Assembly: GCA_021292105.1 (NCBI GenBank)
Contig: CM037871.1
Coordinates: 36,695,854 to 36,759,853, forward strand
Length of the DNA stretch: 64,000 bases
Origin: Anadara kagoshimensis
Taxonomy: Eukaryota > Mollusca > Bivalvia > Arcoida > Arcidae
Direction: 5' to 3'
Part shown: positions 19,901 through 31,500 of the stretch, piece by piece
Layout of the letters: each line of letters starts with the position of its first letter
How positions within the stretch are numbered: the first letter of the stretch is position 1
Position numbers and translations under genes: made by a program
The notes under the pieces: generated by a model
What the model was told of the DNA's origin: nothing
What the model saw: the letters and a program-made list of their open reading frames with translations, nothing else
Databases searched by the model: none

Positions 19901-22208
19901 AACACAGGTTTGACTATATGTACAAAGATTTGGTCAACCAAGGCATATAATCAACAATACTTATGAATCTATTGTGTTGTCTTTCCTGGTGAGTTGAGCA
20001 ACGATGTTTAAGGTCCCAGCCATGAATATTTTGCCTGTGTATTGCGCTGATGGCATTATACAGCAGGGTTTTTTATCATGCCAAAGCCCACCGTGACAAA
20101 GAACCTTGTTTATCTTAAGTTCCCATCCGAAAGAACCGTGACTGTCATTCCGTAATGCCTAGGTTAAATGATTTACTTTATATAAAGACAACACTATACA
20201 TCAAATAACCTAGTTTTAAGCTTTCTAAAGACCTTAGTATTCTTAATGGCAGACATTGGGTTTTGTTTAGTGATTTTTACACTTTATAATTCATATTAAC
20301 ATTTTAATACTAAAACTTTGTTTTCACCTATTCAATATAAACTGGTTTTGTCTTTTAATTCTTATTTCTTCTATCCTTTTCATTGCTTTAACTGAAATAA
20401 AAATCAATGTATATATACTTTACATGAACATCCAAAGAGTACAATCTTCCCATGAAAAACTTGATTACTAGATGCTCACACTGACTCGACTGAGAATAAT
20501 GTGGTTATTGTAACTTGTAATCCATACCTTTTATAATTCTGCTAAAGAATCAAAACCATTCCATCAAAAGTTTTTAGCATTAACCGTACATCATTTTCAT
20601 AGCAAAATATCAACGTTCGCAATTCCATATCTAGCAGAAAGTTAAAATTTTATTGAACAAATGACATTTCAACATGTGAATTCAACCACAGAAAAAAACA
20701 ACTCCCAGTTTACTTCTGCTTGTTGTTCTGTATCATGCCATTAATAGGCAATAATACTAATATAAACATATAAAAATTTTGAAATGAGATAGTCCATACA
20801 TTGGTGATAACATGTCTGAAAGGAGCGAAAAAATTAAAATTAAAAGTGGCGAAAGTCCTGGCAATTTATTTTTGAGACCCAGAGGAAACACTGAATATTT
20901 TGGGGTATTACATGGTACATGGGTAAACTCAATTCATAATCTAAACAAGTTTAAAAATGAGAAAACATAAATACCAGGTAAAACTTAATGCAAGGGGGGG
21001 GGGGGGGGGGGGGGGGGGGGGGTCTGAAAGATATTAAACAAGTACAATGTCAAAAATTAAAACCAGACTAAAATGACACTGAGATATTTAGATGTGAAAT
21101 TCTGTTTTGCTACATTTTGTTTTTAATCCTTTCATTATTTCAACTCTACTGGTAAATCTTCTCTCATTAGTTGCCCGATCTTAAAAGGAGAATTACTTGA
21201 ATATCAAATCTCTCAGTTTTTTTCTTTATTCTCCAGTCAGAAGACAAGGCCTTATTTATATTTCATGTGGAAAAACACACAAACATATATACCAAGCTCA
21301 CATGCCTTTAGGAAGGTGAGCTAAAAAGTAACACAGTAAGAGTAAGGAGCCCTGCATTGTCTCCAAGATACCTACCTGTAGTTTGCCATAATTCTCTGTT
21401 ATATTTGACTGGTTCGTTTCGCCTTTTTTCAAATTCAAATGCCGGATCGACTGCCAATTCTTTCCCCGCTGCCTTACGGAAAGCTTTTGTCCATCTGGTT
21501 TTTCTTGGATTGCGCTTCTTTTTGAAAGCTTTATGACATTTTGATCGGCAGAAATTAAATATCTGAAAAGTGATAATATTTACAAATGAAAGAAAAACCA
21601 TGAAGATTATGGACACAATGTTCTTAAATACTCGAATTTACCAAAGGTGTAAATTCAATGAGAAATCGACTTCTTTTGTCAGAATGACATACATGTGGCC
21701 AGTCTGACATTGTATACTAAAAAAACACAAATGAACCATTTTACAGATTCCGTGGAAAGTGATAGAACAAAATAAAACATTGGTTTAGAATTATGTTGAG
21801 TGCTACTCGGTTTGGAGGACCGAGTTAGATCCTTAGATCACTTCGTGAAGAAGTGGATTCATTTCAATGCGTTTTCTCTCTTCTTTTACATTGGGATGGT
21901 GCTCAATAAAATAATCTGAGGGGTTGTGTTGGATTGCCATGGTGAGAAACCTATCCAAAGATAACAGGGGATGTAAAAGGACTCAATTACATGTAGCTTC
22001 TTGGTTGTGATGCTTCAACTGCTAAAATTTTGTTGTAACTTGTAGCCCTTACACATAAATTTATGGTGGAATTTTAAACATTGGCTGACATAATCAATAC
22101 TCTACGAATATAAAAATCAATGTATACCTTGCAATCGTTTCTTACAAACTGAATACCATGACCTGGGTATACCGTCGATGAACAGAAATAACACTTTTCT
22201 AATCTCAT
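16954..22208 (-). CDS. RSL24D1: Ribosome biogenesis protein RLP24 (ribosomal L24 domain-containing protein 1), five exons, 164 aa
   Basis: Minus-strand exons: 22208-22128, 21562-21376, 20391-20328, 19155-19073 and 17033-16954; the sum is 495 bp, all GT-AG and phase-consistent. The protein opens [18 protein letters not shown] and continues with [20 protein letters not shown]. The zinc-ribbon cysteines are Cys6, Cys9, Cys32 and Cys36. It goes on with [62 protein letters not shown] and the acidic tail [16 protein letters not shown]. Length and order match RLP24 of other animals (about 163 aa). In the known family, RLP24 joins pre-60S particles in the nucleolus, recruits an AAA-ATPase (Drg1/SPATA5) and is later replaced by RPL24. 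Introns 3 and 4 are filled with SINEs and a MITE. The start is the first Met before the zinc ribbon. No defects were seen; it appears functional. Confidence 0.97.
17483..17705 (-). mobile_element. Diverged SINE, family S2
   Basis: GAGTTGAGTAATGG, GTCCCAGTCAAGATTCTTT, GATGGTGGAGGAAACTC and GATCTGTCCCAAGTTGGATT, then a decayed tRNA-like end near GATCACTCTGCC. Related copies are at 19330-19560, 23030-23235 and 47475-47695. It shares its 3' tail with S1 but has a different body. It lies in intron 4 of RSL24D1. Confidence 0.65.
17745..17905. repeat. Dispersed repeat, about 160 bp, also nested in the 3.86-kb transposon
   Basis: Landmarks TAGTAGCCAAATTTC, AAAATTTGTGAAAATATA and ATTTTGGCTACCAGGAAT recur at 41005-41175 and 44860-45030. 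The copy inside the transposon must have been present before the transposon was duplicated. Confidence 0.75.
18138..18435 (-). mobile_element. V-SINE/DeuSINE-like element, family S4
   Basis: The minus strand has a tRNA-like head (GTGGCCTAGTGGTTAGGGCA, B box GGTTCGATCCC). The body is marked on the plus strand by GGGACGCCGGTCCATCGCAG and CCTGATGGGCCTAATGGCTC (complement). This core is widely shared by marine invertebrate SINEs, by family knowledge. It ends in a short AAAGTT tandem tail and lies in intron 4 of RSL24D1. Confidence 0.8.
18665..19016 (-). mobile_element. tRNA-derived SINE, family S1, near full length
   Basis: It has a well-kept B box (complement of GGGATCGAACCC) and A box (complement of CCAACTGAGCTACC), the CACCGTGACACGGGACCTTG body and the GAGTTGAGTAATGGTGTTTA tail. 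It is inserted in intron 4 of RSL24D1, in the same transcriptional direction as the host gene. Confidence 0.9.
19330..19560 (-). mobile_element. Diverged S2 SINE
   Basis: GTGATGCGGGTAAGAGTTTA, GGTGAAGATTTCTTCAATTA, TTGTGGAGGAAGCTGGAATG and GATCTGTCCAGACTGG. The tRNA end has decayed. In intron 3 of RSL24D1. Confidence 0.55.
19737..19917. mobile_element. TA-flanked MITE, family M1 (Tc1/mariner-like ends)
   Basis: Left end ACAATCAAACCTGTCTATAA, right end ACACAGGTTTGACTATA; the canonical end elsewhere is CAGTCAAACCTGTCTATAA. The centre has GAGCAATTGAGATAAAATTT and TTACTGGTCTTTAT. Other copies are at 36297-36476, 49593-49774 and 54933-55115. The ends are flanked by TA, as expected for Tc1/mariner-type targets. 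Confidence 0.8.
19985..20165 (-). mobile_element. Truncated S1 SINE
   Basis: It holds the S1 tail and body (GAGTTGAGCAACGATGTTTA to AAAGAACCGTGACTGTCATT) but ends before the tRNA-like head. Confidence 0.75.
20994..21022. repeat. Poly-G tract in intron 2 of RSL24D1
   Basis: About 28 consecutive G residues. The exact length is unreliable in any assembly. On the transcribed strand of the gene it reads as poly-C. Confidence 0.9.
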
Positions 22209-23030
22209 GTTGGTATTGTTGTTTTCACGTCAACATGCTGTCTAAAGAGGAAGTTATAAGGGGAAAATATTTATCTGGTCGGTGATTGGTTAAAATTGAA
22301 ACAGGGGATACAACTCTTACTTGCACCATATTGCACAATACAAAGTAAGTTCGTGACCTCTACAAAGTGAATGTAAACTATCGTGAGGCTTTATTTTTCA
22401 AATTAGGATATAGATCTAACTTGTGACTTATCACAACTTTGCTGGACTTACACCACATCAGCTAAGTTTTTATGAAAGTTCTGGGAATTTCGTAAAAAAA
22501 ATCAGGTTAGAAACAATGGATACAAAGAAATATGATTTCAGTATAAAATGGATAAATAAATAAGTAAATAAATAAATAAAAATGATAAATAAATAAAATC
22601 ATTTAAATAACTTGAATAATCCAATACAGAATCTGCGCAGGTTTCAAGACAAACCTGCTATATTGTTTTTCCAATATCGCTCAAGATTAAAAATGCACAT
22701 TTAAATGAAGTTTGAAGTTACTGTTTACAGAATGCACATTAAACGGACTCGGGGCATTGTTTCATTTTTCGGCCATATTTTAACCCCTTTTCTGCAATGC
22801 ATGCGCTGATTGTATAAGTCCGACTAATCAGCCCTTGTTAACTTGCCCCCCAACAAGTCAAAAATGATGGGGGTACAGTGGATACAGTCGGACAATGGTT
22901 GTACAGGCTGACGGCATGAGGCGGTTCAGTCTGATAGAGAGAACGAAATTTATACCGCATAACCCTAACTTAATCTGTTAATCAGAGAAACCGAGAATAA
23001 CATGTTAACCAGAATGAGATTTACTCCCCA
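22209..23030. other. Upstream flank of RSL24D1 and AT-rich spacer
   Basis: It includes the likely 5' UTR and promoter of RSL24D1 just above 22208 (no TATA box seen) and a TAAA-type microsatellite near 22550-22600. No other gene is seen. Confidence 0.4.
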
Positions 23031-23235
23031 GTCAAGATTCTTTTATTGATGATCGACATAGACAGTTTTGCGATAGTTAGGTTAACGCCATAGAGTGTCC
23101 GGGCCAGGTAAAACAATTGCAACCTTCAGCCAGTGCACTAACAAATTCGATCTCACACGGGGATCTGTCCCGAGTAGGGTTCGAACCAAGGCAACGAGGG
23201 GCGCTTATGATCATTCGGCAACTGAGATCCTTTTA
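23030..23235 (-). mobile_element. Diverged S2 SINE
   Basis: GATTTACTCCCCAGTCAAGA at the tail, GGATCTGTCCCGAGTAGGGT, then a decayed B box at GGTTCGAACC and CGGCAACTGAGATCC at the head end. Confidence 0.6.
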
Positions 23236-23471
23236 ACCAAACAAATTTCAGAAAGTAAAACAACATTAAAATAATTATTCACCATGACACCATTTTGTTT
23301 GATCTTCACGGAGTAATAGAGATGGAGTCAATTACATTCAGTGTAGAACTCTCCAAGGCTAAGATTTAAAATTAAAGATCGTTTTCTTGAAATTCTTCCA
23401 AACATCTGTTTCACTGTGACAGATCATTAATAATTGTAAACAGATATATGTACAGAACATAATCCTTAAAA

Positions 23472-23815
23472 GGAGTTGAGTAATCGTGTTTAACGTGCAA
23501 GTCAAGAATAGTTCACTTATATCAAGACGACGTCAGGTATAGGCGAAGATGTTGAAATTTTGCTTGTGCGTTGCGCTGATGGTATTATATACAGCAAGGT
23601 TCTTTATCGTGCCAAGCCTACCAAGACACGGGACCTCGTTTATTTAAAGTTCCCATCCGAAAGAACCATGACTTTCATGTCGGAATGTCGGGTGCTTGGC
23701 GAAAGAACAGTCCGTGACTACCACTTTTACATCTTGTGTCAGACCCGACAGGAATCAAAACCCACGGCCTCCCACTTACGGAGCGAGCACTCTACCCTTA
23801 CTGAAAAGAACAGCG
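23472..23815 (-). mobile_element. S1 SINE with a truncated head
   Basis: GAGTTGAGTAATCGTGTTTA, TATAGGCGAAGATG, CAAGACACGGGACCTCGTTT and GGAGCGAGCACTCTACC, ending before the A box is complete. A 112-codon open frame over it is a shadow of the SINE. Confidence 0.8.
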
Positions 23816-24224
23816 ATATTTGTATTATAATTGAAGAAAAGCTGTACTATAGCATATTAACTGTGGAACAAACACACCATAAGCAGGAGATGCAGTAACG
23901 GTTACATTGCTGCATAGAAAAAAGAAAAGTTGATAATGGAAAAATTGAAGTCATCACGTTTGTCATTTATTTCAAATCTAGCCTTTCGTGCGCGTCAAAA
24001 ATTAGGTACAAGTCTAAATATGAAGTGGAACTTGAAAAATCAATCAAATCTTTTATCTAAAACTTACAAGGACGGATGCGATTCACATAATCCCCTAATT
24101 TAGGTATATTTAGGAATAAAGCGTCTATATATAACTGAATATGGAGTTGAATGATTTAGCGAGTCTTCTCCTTAGATTTATGTTCTGAATACATTCTATT
24201 TCACACAAACAAAGAAACAAAACA

Positions 24225-24420
24225 GCGAGCAATGGTACAAAGTTTGCGCCCATTGGTATACCAATTGTTTGTTGAATAATTATATTACCAAACAAACACA
24301 TATACTGTTCATAAAAACTCTAACATTTTGATGATGGTATTTTCAGTATATTTTTGTCTGGCGTCCGTATGGTGCTTGAAAAAAAACGTGTAACCACAAT
24401 GCCTATTAAGGCCGTCATCA
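24225..24420. repeat. Dispersed repeat shared with 37422-37600
   Basis: CAATGGTACAAAGTTTGCGC, ATACCAATTGTTTGTTG and GTATATTTTTGTCTGGCGTC with CGTATGGTGCTTGAA match CAGTTTGTACTAATTGGTGT, ACCGATTGTTTGTTGG and GTACATTTTTGTTGCAGTCC with GTATGATAGTTGAAG in the same order. Confidence 0.65.
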
Positions 24421-24524
24421 CAATATTGCGCCTTATACGATGTCCCTGTATCCAAAATTACACTGGGTATATTTAACGTCCCAAAAGTCCATGTTCCTTT
24501 CATTCTAAGTTTTGATTACGCGTA

Positions 24525-24690
24525 TGCATGTGGCTGGTCTAGCTAGCTTAACAGGGCGTGCTTACCCTTCCAGAGCAACCAACCTCGCTTCCCTGTTGGA
24601 AGGTCACACGTTTGACTGTCAGTATCAAGGTTTTTTTTTTTACTTTTCTTTAGGATTCTGATGTGTACATGATTTGATATATTTGTTTTT
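24525..24690 (-). repeat. R1 repeat fragment
   Basis: Reverse-orientation R1: GTCTAGCTAGCTTAACAGG, GCTTACCCTTCCAGAGCA, CTCGCTTCCCTGTTGGAAG. It is truncated on both sides. Confidence 0.65.
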
Positions 24691-25054
24691 GATTAACACT
24701 AGAAATTTATATCTTGCATTGCCCTTGTGAATAAAGTACATGGACTTCAAACAAAATGTTCTAGTAATCCCTTACCATATTTTAGAATCCATACTTGGTT
24801 GATGCCAGATGGATGTAGACTGGAATTTTTTCTGAATAAGACTGAAGACCAAACCTTCATGATTGTGACATTCGCTACTTTTGAATTTTTATGAAATAAT
24901 ATTAGTATTGATAAAATATAATATGCTCAAGTTATATTTCATATAAGATACAAATAGAACAATTGTAAAAATTCAATAATTACCTGTAATACATCGTTCA
25001 GACATTCAAAACTCAGAAAATAGTTATTGTTTAACGTAATCAAACGTTATCATT

Positions 25055-25220
25055 TAACCATTGAACTGTCTAGAAATGGCGTTTATAGTGCTATAACTGC
25101 CATTACCGTGCAAAGCAAACTGAATAATGCCAGTCAGCGCATTATGATTAGTTTGCTATTCACGACAATGGCAGTTATAACAAGTGCTACAAACGCCATT
25201 TCTAGACAGTTCAATGGTTA
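25055..25220. mobile_element. Foldback MITE, family M2, with about 50-bp inverted arms
   Basis: The left arm begins TAACCATTGAACTGTCTAGA and continues AATGGCGTTTATAG. The right arm is its complement, ending TCTAGACAGTTCAATGGTTA. There is a short spacer. A single arm occurs at 62117-62166, in the gap where the propeller pseudogene lacks exon 2. Confidence 0.85.
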
Positions 25221-25499
25221 TATTTACATTTCCCATTTTTTGAAAATCTTACTTTTGTATTTTAATCCTAAAAAACATTAAAACACTGTCGTGTACGACA
25301 TGTATTTACAATCGCTGGAACAGCCAACCAATGGCGTCACGCGTATAGCCGCAAGAAAGAGATGAGTGACGTCACATTAGCAATGGCATTTATACTCCTA
25401 AAACTGTCATCTGGTCTTAAACAAAGTTTAATACATTAAAACATCACAAATGTAAATATAAAGGTATGAAAGAACATAAACTTGGTTCCTCTAGTAGCT

Positions 25500-25935
25500 A
25501 ATCAAAAACAAACACACTGGTCCATGTTGAAATCACATTCTAAAAAGCAAAAGTAAAACATTTAAAAACTGGCAAGTTTAGTTATACACGAGAACTTCGA
25601 CAAGAAAAGTGAGACCGAATTCTACGATATGGTAAGGACATCCTGTTTAGCTAGGTACGTGTGGAATTAGAATGGGAAATGAAAGGAATATCGACCTATA
25701 CGAAGTCAAATTCTGGATACAGAGGCATACTTTTCTCCCATGACAAGTCATGTAATATAGAGATATTCCATTAGAGATACTCGGCAAACCTTGTCTCTGA
25801 CTGAAATGATCAACCCCTCGGGTGAGATTTCCCTATCCCACATAAATACTCATAATGGATTCTTATAATCTACAATATTCCGGTGACGGACATAAAACTT
25901 TTGAGAGCTTAATGAACACAGGCTTCTCAAAAACA
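25500..25935 (+). repeat. R1 repeat copy
   Basis: AATCAAAAACAAACACACTG start, TAGCTAGGTACGTGTGG, CGACCTATACGAAGTCAAAT and GACATAAAACTTTTGAGAGC near the end. Diverged, with an insertion in the second half. Confidence 0.65.
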
Positions 25936-26267
25936 CGTAACAACAAATTACAAAAATAGTAAAAATAGTAAAATTGTGAGATTAGAAATATATAATCAGG
26001 ACCCTAGGTTTTTGCTATAGATGTTTTTCTTTTATGAAGTGTCTTTTCTAAGTCGACGATTAGCTAAACAAATTCTACTAACGTATATTGAATTATCTAG
26101 AGTATTGTAAGTAAATATTCAGTTATTCAGTTACCACAATATTTTAAAGTTTGTGAAATAGGTGATCCCCAACGGTATTGCAAAACAAAAAGGAAAATGA
26201 TAATTAAATAAGTAAAAATACCCAATAATACGTCACACAATTTGAGTAATTAGGGGCACTTATTAAT

Positions 26268-26620
26268 AAAAAACAAACATACTAAGTTATGTCCGAATCA
26301 CAACCCAGAAGCAAAGTAAAATCTTTGAAACTGACAAGTCTGGTTAGACATATGTACTTCCACCAGGGAAGTGAGGCCAGGTGCTCTGGAAGGATAAGCA
26401 CCTCTTGTTTAGCTAGCTACACCCGCAACGTGCGTAATCAAAATTGTGTGACAGGAACATGAAACTATGGGAGTCAAATATATCTAGGGCGATCCTGGAC
26501 ACAGAGACATCAAACTTATCAACAGTACTGTAATTACGGCTATAAAACATTTTGCGGGCCTTGATAAGCCTAGGCTTGCAATATCCCTGTGTCAACAATT
26601 TATTTGCAAGCGATCTGATT
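26268..26620 (+). repeat. R1 repeat copy, near full length
   Basis: ACAAACATACTAAGTTATG, ACTTCCACCAGGGAAGTGAG, TAGCTAGCTACACCCGC, GGGCGATCCTGGACACAGAG, CTTGATAAGCCTAGGCTTGC and GTGTCAACAATTTATTTGCA. One of the best-kept copies. Confidence 0.8.
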
Positions 26621-26689
26621 TATCGATTCATTTTTGACAAGGTATATTCTGACACTGATTAAAACTATTTTACATATGCTCCACCTTAT

Positions 26690-26792
26690 TTAGATTAGTC
26701 CAATGAAAATATATCTCAAGAATATAAGAGAGAAACAGAGTTCTATCTTGCATTTTGTTTCTTAGATGCTAAGCATAGTGGACGGACATTAG
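26690..26792 (+). promoter_or_regulatory. Possible promoter and non-coding first exon of the olfactomedin gene
   Basis: A CCAAT motif (TAGTCCAATGAAAA, about 26697) is followed by AATATAAGAGAG. Then comes a segment ending GGACATTAG with a strong donor GTAAGT at 26793. The next acceptor in the same direction is the TACAG at 28552, 14 bases before the proposed start codon. This is circumstantial; no transcript evidence is available. Confidence 0.3.
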
Positions 26793-26934
26793 GTAAGTAC
26801 ATTACATTTAATATGTATTTCTACAACTACCAATGTTATAATGAAAAAAAAAGAAACATTTTAAACAAATTATTTTGACAGGGAAGTTTTTTCATGATTT
26901 TGAATTTTTAAAATAACTGTTTTTTTGTAAAAGA

Positions 26935-27230
26935 ATAACAATAGTTTTGTAAAGCTTTTAGATATGTTGTAACTTTGATTTGAATATACTAATTTTTATA
27001 CTTTATTTGAATTTTTATAAATCACTTTTATTAAGTAATTGTATAAAGATAAAAGAGCTTTTAGATATTTTGTAACTTTGATTTGAATATAATAATTTTC
27101 ATCCTTTATTTGAAATTTTGTAAAACATTTTTATCAAGTATTTTATAAAGATAAAAGCGCTTTTATATGTTTTGTAAATTTGATTTTAATTTAATAATTT
27201 TCATTCTTTTTAAAAATGTTTTATAAAGTT
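26935..27230. repeat. Tandem repeat, unit about 115-120 bp, about 2.5 copies
   Basis: The block CTTTTAGATATGTTGTAACTTT, GATTTGAATATA and ATAAAGATAAAAGAGCTTTT repeats with small changes. A GTGACAGGGAA motif occurs near both outer edges. Confidence 0.7.
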
Positions 27231-27599
27231 TCAAATAAAGGATGGACAAATTATTGTGACAGGGAATGACAGGTTCCCTGTCACACATGTATGTATAAAC
27301 ATTTATAAATAGATGCGTTACATGACAGTTAGATAACCTGCTATATCAATTACCTATATAATATTACAACAAGTTTGTGTTCAGGTCATTTGTGCATAAT
27401 TGCAACATATGTTACAAGATAAAATACAACTCCTTTTTAGATGTACAAGTTTTGAAATTGATATGTTGTAAGATAAAATACAAATTCTTTTTTAAATGTC
27501 TTGAAATTGAAACAATTTTTGCTGTTCATAATCAATTACAAAATTGTCAATAATTCATTACAGGAAAGCGTATGATAACTTACATTGCATAAACATGAT

Positions 27600-27890
27600 C
27601 CCAAACAAATATTAAAAACAAACCTACCGATCCATATGCAAACCGCAACCCAAAAGCAAAATAAAACACATGAACTTCCACCAGGGAAGTGAGGCCGGGT
27701 GCTCCGATAGGGAAGGGTATCCTAGCTACACCCGGCACGTGTAAAATCGAAAATGAGAATGAAAGGAATTTGGAACTATGGGACGTCAATTATATCTAGG
27801 GTTACATCATAATTATCAACATCACTTAAAACTTTTTAGGGCTTAAATAGCTTGGTTTTCAATATCCTTTCGTCAACATTTTTTTGAAAA
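27600..27890 (+). repeat. R1 repeat copy
   Basis: GAACTTCCACCAGGGAAGTG, GGTGCTCCGATAGGGAAGGG, CACCCGGCACGTGTAAAATC and GGACGTCAATTATATCTAGG. Part of the middle is missing. Confidence 0.75.
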
Positions 27891-28566
27891 CAGATTTTTT
27901 TATTAAAATCACAAGGACATACATACCATGGCGGGATCCATAAGCTGTTCCTATCATTCGAATTCAAGGGAAATATACAGAAGCGCTTTTAGGACATGCA
28001 AGAACAAATTATTAAGTATTCAATCTGACTGAGCAGAATAGCAATCCGCCCGGAATAGCAATCTTTCTTTGTGAAAAATATGCCTACCAAATAAAAAACC
28101 CAACTATACTTATGGTCGATTAAATCAGTTCTTGTTCAGTAGTTATTAGTTTATTATTAAGATGATAAGAGGAATAGAAACAGAATCTAAACATTACGTG
28201 CAGAATCATGTTTAACAATCATGCGTACCAACGATTAAAAAAATTGAACTATGCATGATTTATACTAAATCATGTCATGTTCCGCGAAAATAATTGCAAT
28301 TTATTTATTTTTAAACAATGATTTGGTTTGTTAATTTTTAAATTTAAAATTGCGAAAAGTACCTGTATAAACTCAAGGATAAAAAAGCATATTAATGGCA
28401 GCATGTGTTTTTATATATGGAGAAAACGTCAGTAATTTTTTGACGTCATTTTCTTAGAACTGTAAAAAAACGTATGGTTTTTTGTTTGACACGTCACATC
28501 TTATGTTTGTGTACTTTTCACCTTGCTTATTTGTTTTTGTTTACTCTTACAGGTTTGACAGTAACG

Positions 28567-31500
28567 ATGCTATTCCGAGATTTGATACAGTTGTTATTGA
28601 TATTTACTTTATCGTCAAAGCTAGGTATGTACAATGAGATTCATTTTTAAATATTGCAATGATAAGGCTTGAGAAATAGCGACTACATTTCTATGTAATC
28701 CAAAAACATACATACCAGTAAATGCCCAAATCCAAACCCCAAAGCAAAAGAAAAAAAAACAAAAACTGGCAAATTAAGCTGCACACGCGTACTTCCACCA
28801 GAAAAAGTGACCGGGTGCTCGGAAATAGTAAACATCATCGAGAAAATAAGGGTGCTGCAAAATTAAAGTTATTCACAATATTTTTTTTCAGGTTTCTGAA
28901 AAACCGGGGACGATATATGCTATCTTGATGCCTAAATGCATATTGATATTAAACACTAACATACCGGCATGTGTTTAGACGTTAACTTTATTACTGTCTG
29001 GTGCTAATTTATAATAAAAGATGTTCCGAGTAGTTTTTGAACAACAAACTTCCAGACAATGCCACCATTTGATTGATATTTATTTGATATTTTTATATTT
29101 ATTTTTACAACTATTTGTAATTTTTCTCTTCCAAATGTAAATACTTCAATCAGATATACATCTTATTTGGGTTAAAATTATAGATAGTTAAATTGAATTA
29201 TTATCTGATTCATGTACGGATGAAGGGCGAACAAATACACAATCCATCTCATTTTGTACTTGGTAAATTATCAAATTTTGTTCACTACATATTATACCAG
29301 TGTTAATTTTACAGCACAAGACGGGCTTTTCGGAATACAATTCCTCATCAGCAGTGCTCAGTTAATCTAGAAAATAACAAATCTTTTCTCTGCATGACTT
29401 ATGAGAATTTACTTGTAAATTCTTTATCGCATTGAGGCTTGCATTCAAATACTTGTGGACAACCAAATTGTTTCCTATGTGACGCTTCCACATGCTGCTT
29501 GGTTTTTTCTAGCGAATCTGCTTAAGAATTATAGTAAGTCTTTTTGTATGGCAGTTCATTTCAGCTCGTTTCATGCATTATCTAATCTTCGCCTTGTGTT
29601 CCTCCTTCCACTCTATCTCTATTCATTTATTTAATTGAATTTTCTACAACCATATGCTTAGCATCTATATAGTTCTTTTCATCTTTCAAATTTTTTGATG
29701 ATCCTTGTATTTTAGTTTTTTTCTTTTTAAGTTATGTTTCCGTTTCTATTATTCCGCGTGACACACAAGAACTGTAACTTCTAATTTCAACTGTTTCGCC
29801 ATGTGTTCCCTTCTCACCCCCTCTACTCATCTATAGTATTTAATCTTTTTCAGTTCTGTTACACTTTGTTCCTCTTTTAGGTTTAGTGACCCTTGTATTT
29901 CAACTTGTTCTGTTGGAGTTCTGTTTCTTTTTTCTATTATTTGTATTTTAGCTTTAGCTGCTTTCAATTGACCATTCGTCCTTATGGATGAGGGGTACAC
30001 AAGATCTGTGACATCTAAGTTCAATTCTTTCGACTTGTGTTTCCCTTCTTACTCATACATGTACAGCTGTATATTGTATTGAATTCTTCTTACTTCATAT
30101 GCAAAGTATCTATAACATATTGTTCCTCATTCAAAGTTTTTTCAGTGATCCTTGTATTTAGCTTGTTTCTGTTTCATTTCTATTATAGCTGTCTCTAATT
30201 TACCCTTTGCCCTTTCTTGATGGACTACTGCTGCGTGACACAGAAGATCTCTACTTTCAAATTCTACATTTGAAATCTTGAGATCAATTTCTGACAATAT
30301 TGTTTGGACAAAGCTGTTATACTTCTTATCTATAATAGTATGCATTTGCAATGCATTTGTAACTTTCTAATGTACCAGTGTCCTTTAGATACGCCATGAA
30401 ATATCACAAACTCAGTAAGCAATAATTGTGTATTATTGTCAGAAATATCTATTGTCTAAATTTCCTAAATTTGAAATTCTTCAAAAACTAAGGTATACTC
30501 CCTCATGCAAAGTATTTCTTAGCAAAATTTAGTAAAATATATTTTTGTCCTTTGGTAATCTTTTCAAGGTCTTGAAATAATTTGGGTTTCATAATTTTGG
30601 TCCAAGCACTACTGATGAGGAATTGTATTCCGTCTAGTGTTGTAAAATTAAAACTAGTAAATATATAATATTATACAGTTTTTGACTTACGACCTCGTTG
30701 AATATAACTTTCCGTTGGTGTTTCCTTGTATTAACCCAAAACAAAAGCAAACAAGTGTCTAATTATATGACACAAATTGTTCGGAATTCAGCCTCATTAA
30801 CGTTGCAAAATTTTTGTTGGATGGAGTGCCTTCTGTAGCTGACAACACGTCAAGTAATTTCGGTTTAAACACTCGTCACATGGAGGTCGATTTACTTACG
30901 AAACGATTGCGCTGATTGGTCGTTGTTAAAATACCATCCAATGAAAATCGAAGGTTAAAAAACTCATTGGAAATCCCCTACATCTAATTTTAGTGCTACT
31001 TATACCCTGTTAAAATGCTATATACCCCTCACGACATTACTCGCGGTGATTATAATGTTTCAGAGAATATAAAATATATAGTTCTATCATCGCGAAGTAA
31101 AGGCAATCCCAGCCAATCAGAATGAACAAAATTTATAGTCATATAATATCAATCTATATTTACCAAATGCCAGACAAATGCCTCCATTTTGTAACCCCAG
31201 TTTGTGTAACTGCACTGTCTATATTAGCTTGTGCCACTTCCATGCTGACTGTAATTTCTCTGTGAATCTCACTTTCTCTCTGTTTATTTCTAGTCCATTC
31301 TCGGCAAGTGTTTTAGCTGCTCCCTGTTTCTCTGTTAACGAATCCTATAATTAACAGTTCCTTGGTTTGCCATACTTGTGTTCAAGCTCAATCTAATCTT
31401 TTACAGGGTATTCTTTTGATATTTTGGAAGAAACCTGTGGCTGTCATAGCAGATTTGGAACAGATGTTTTTTCCCGAATTATTTTAGGTTCATTTGGTTT

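Noticed and set aside
23560..23898. A 112-codon open frame
   Set aside because: It lies over an S1 SINE read in reverse; the same frame is broken in the other S1 copies.
31405..31490. A possible extra exon (GYSFDILEETCGCHSRFG) in the intron of the olfactomedin gene
   Set aside because: An acceptor is present but no good donor, and the phase does not fit the flanking exons without a stop.
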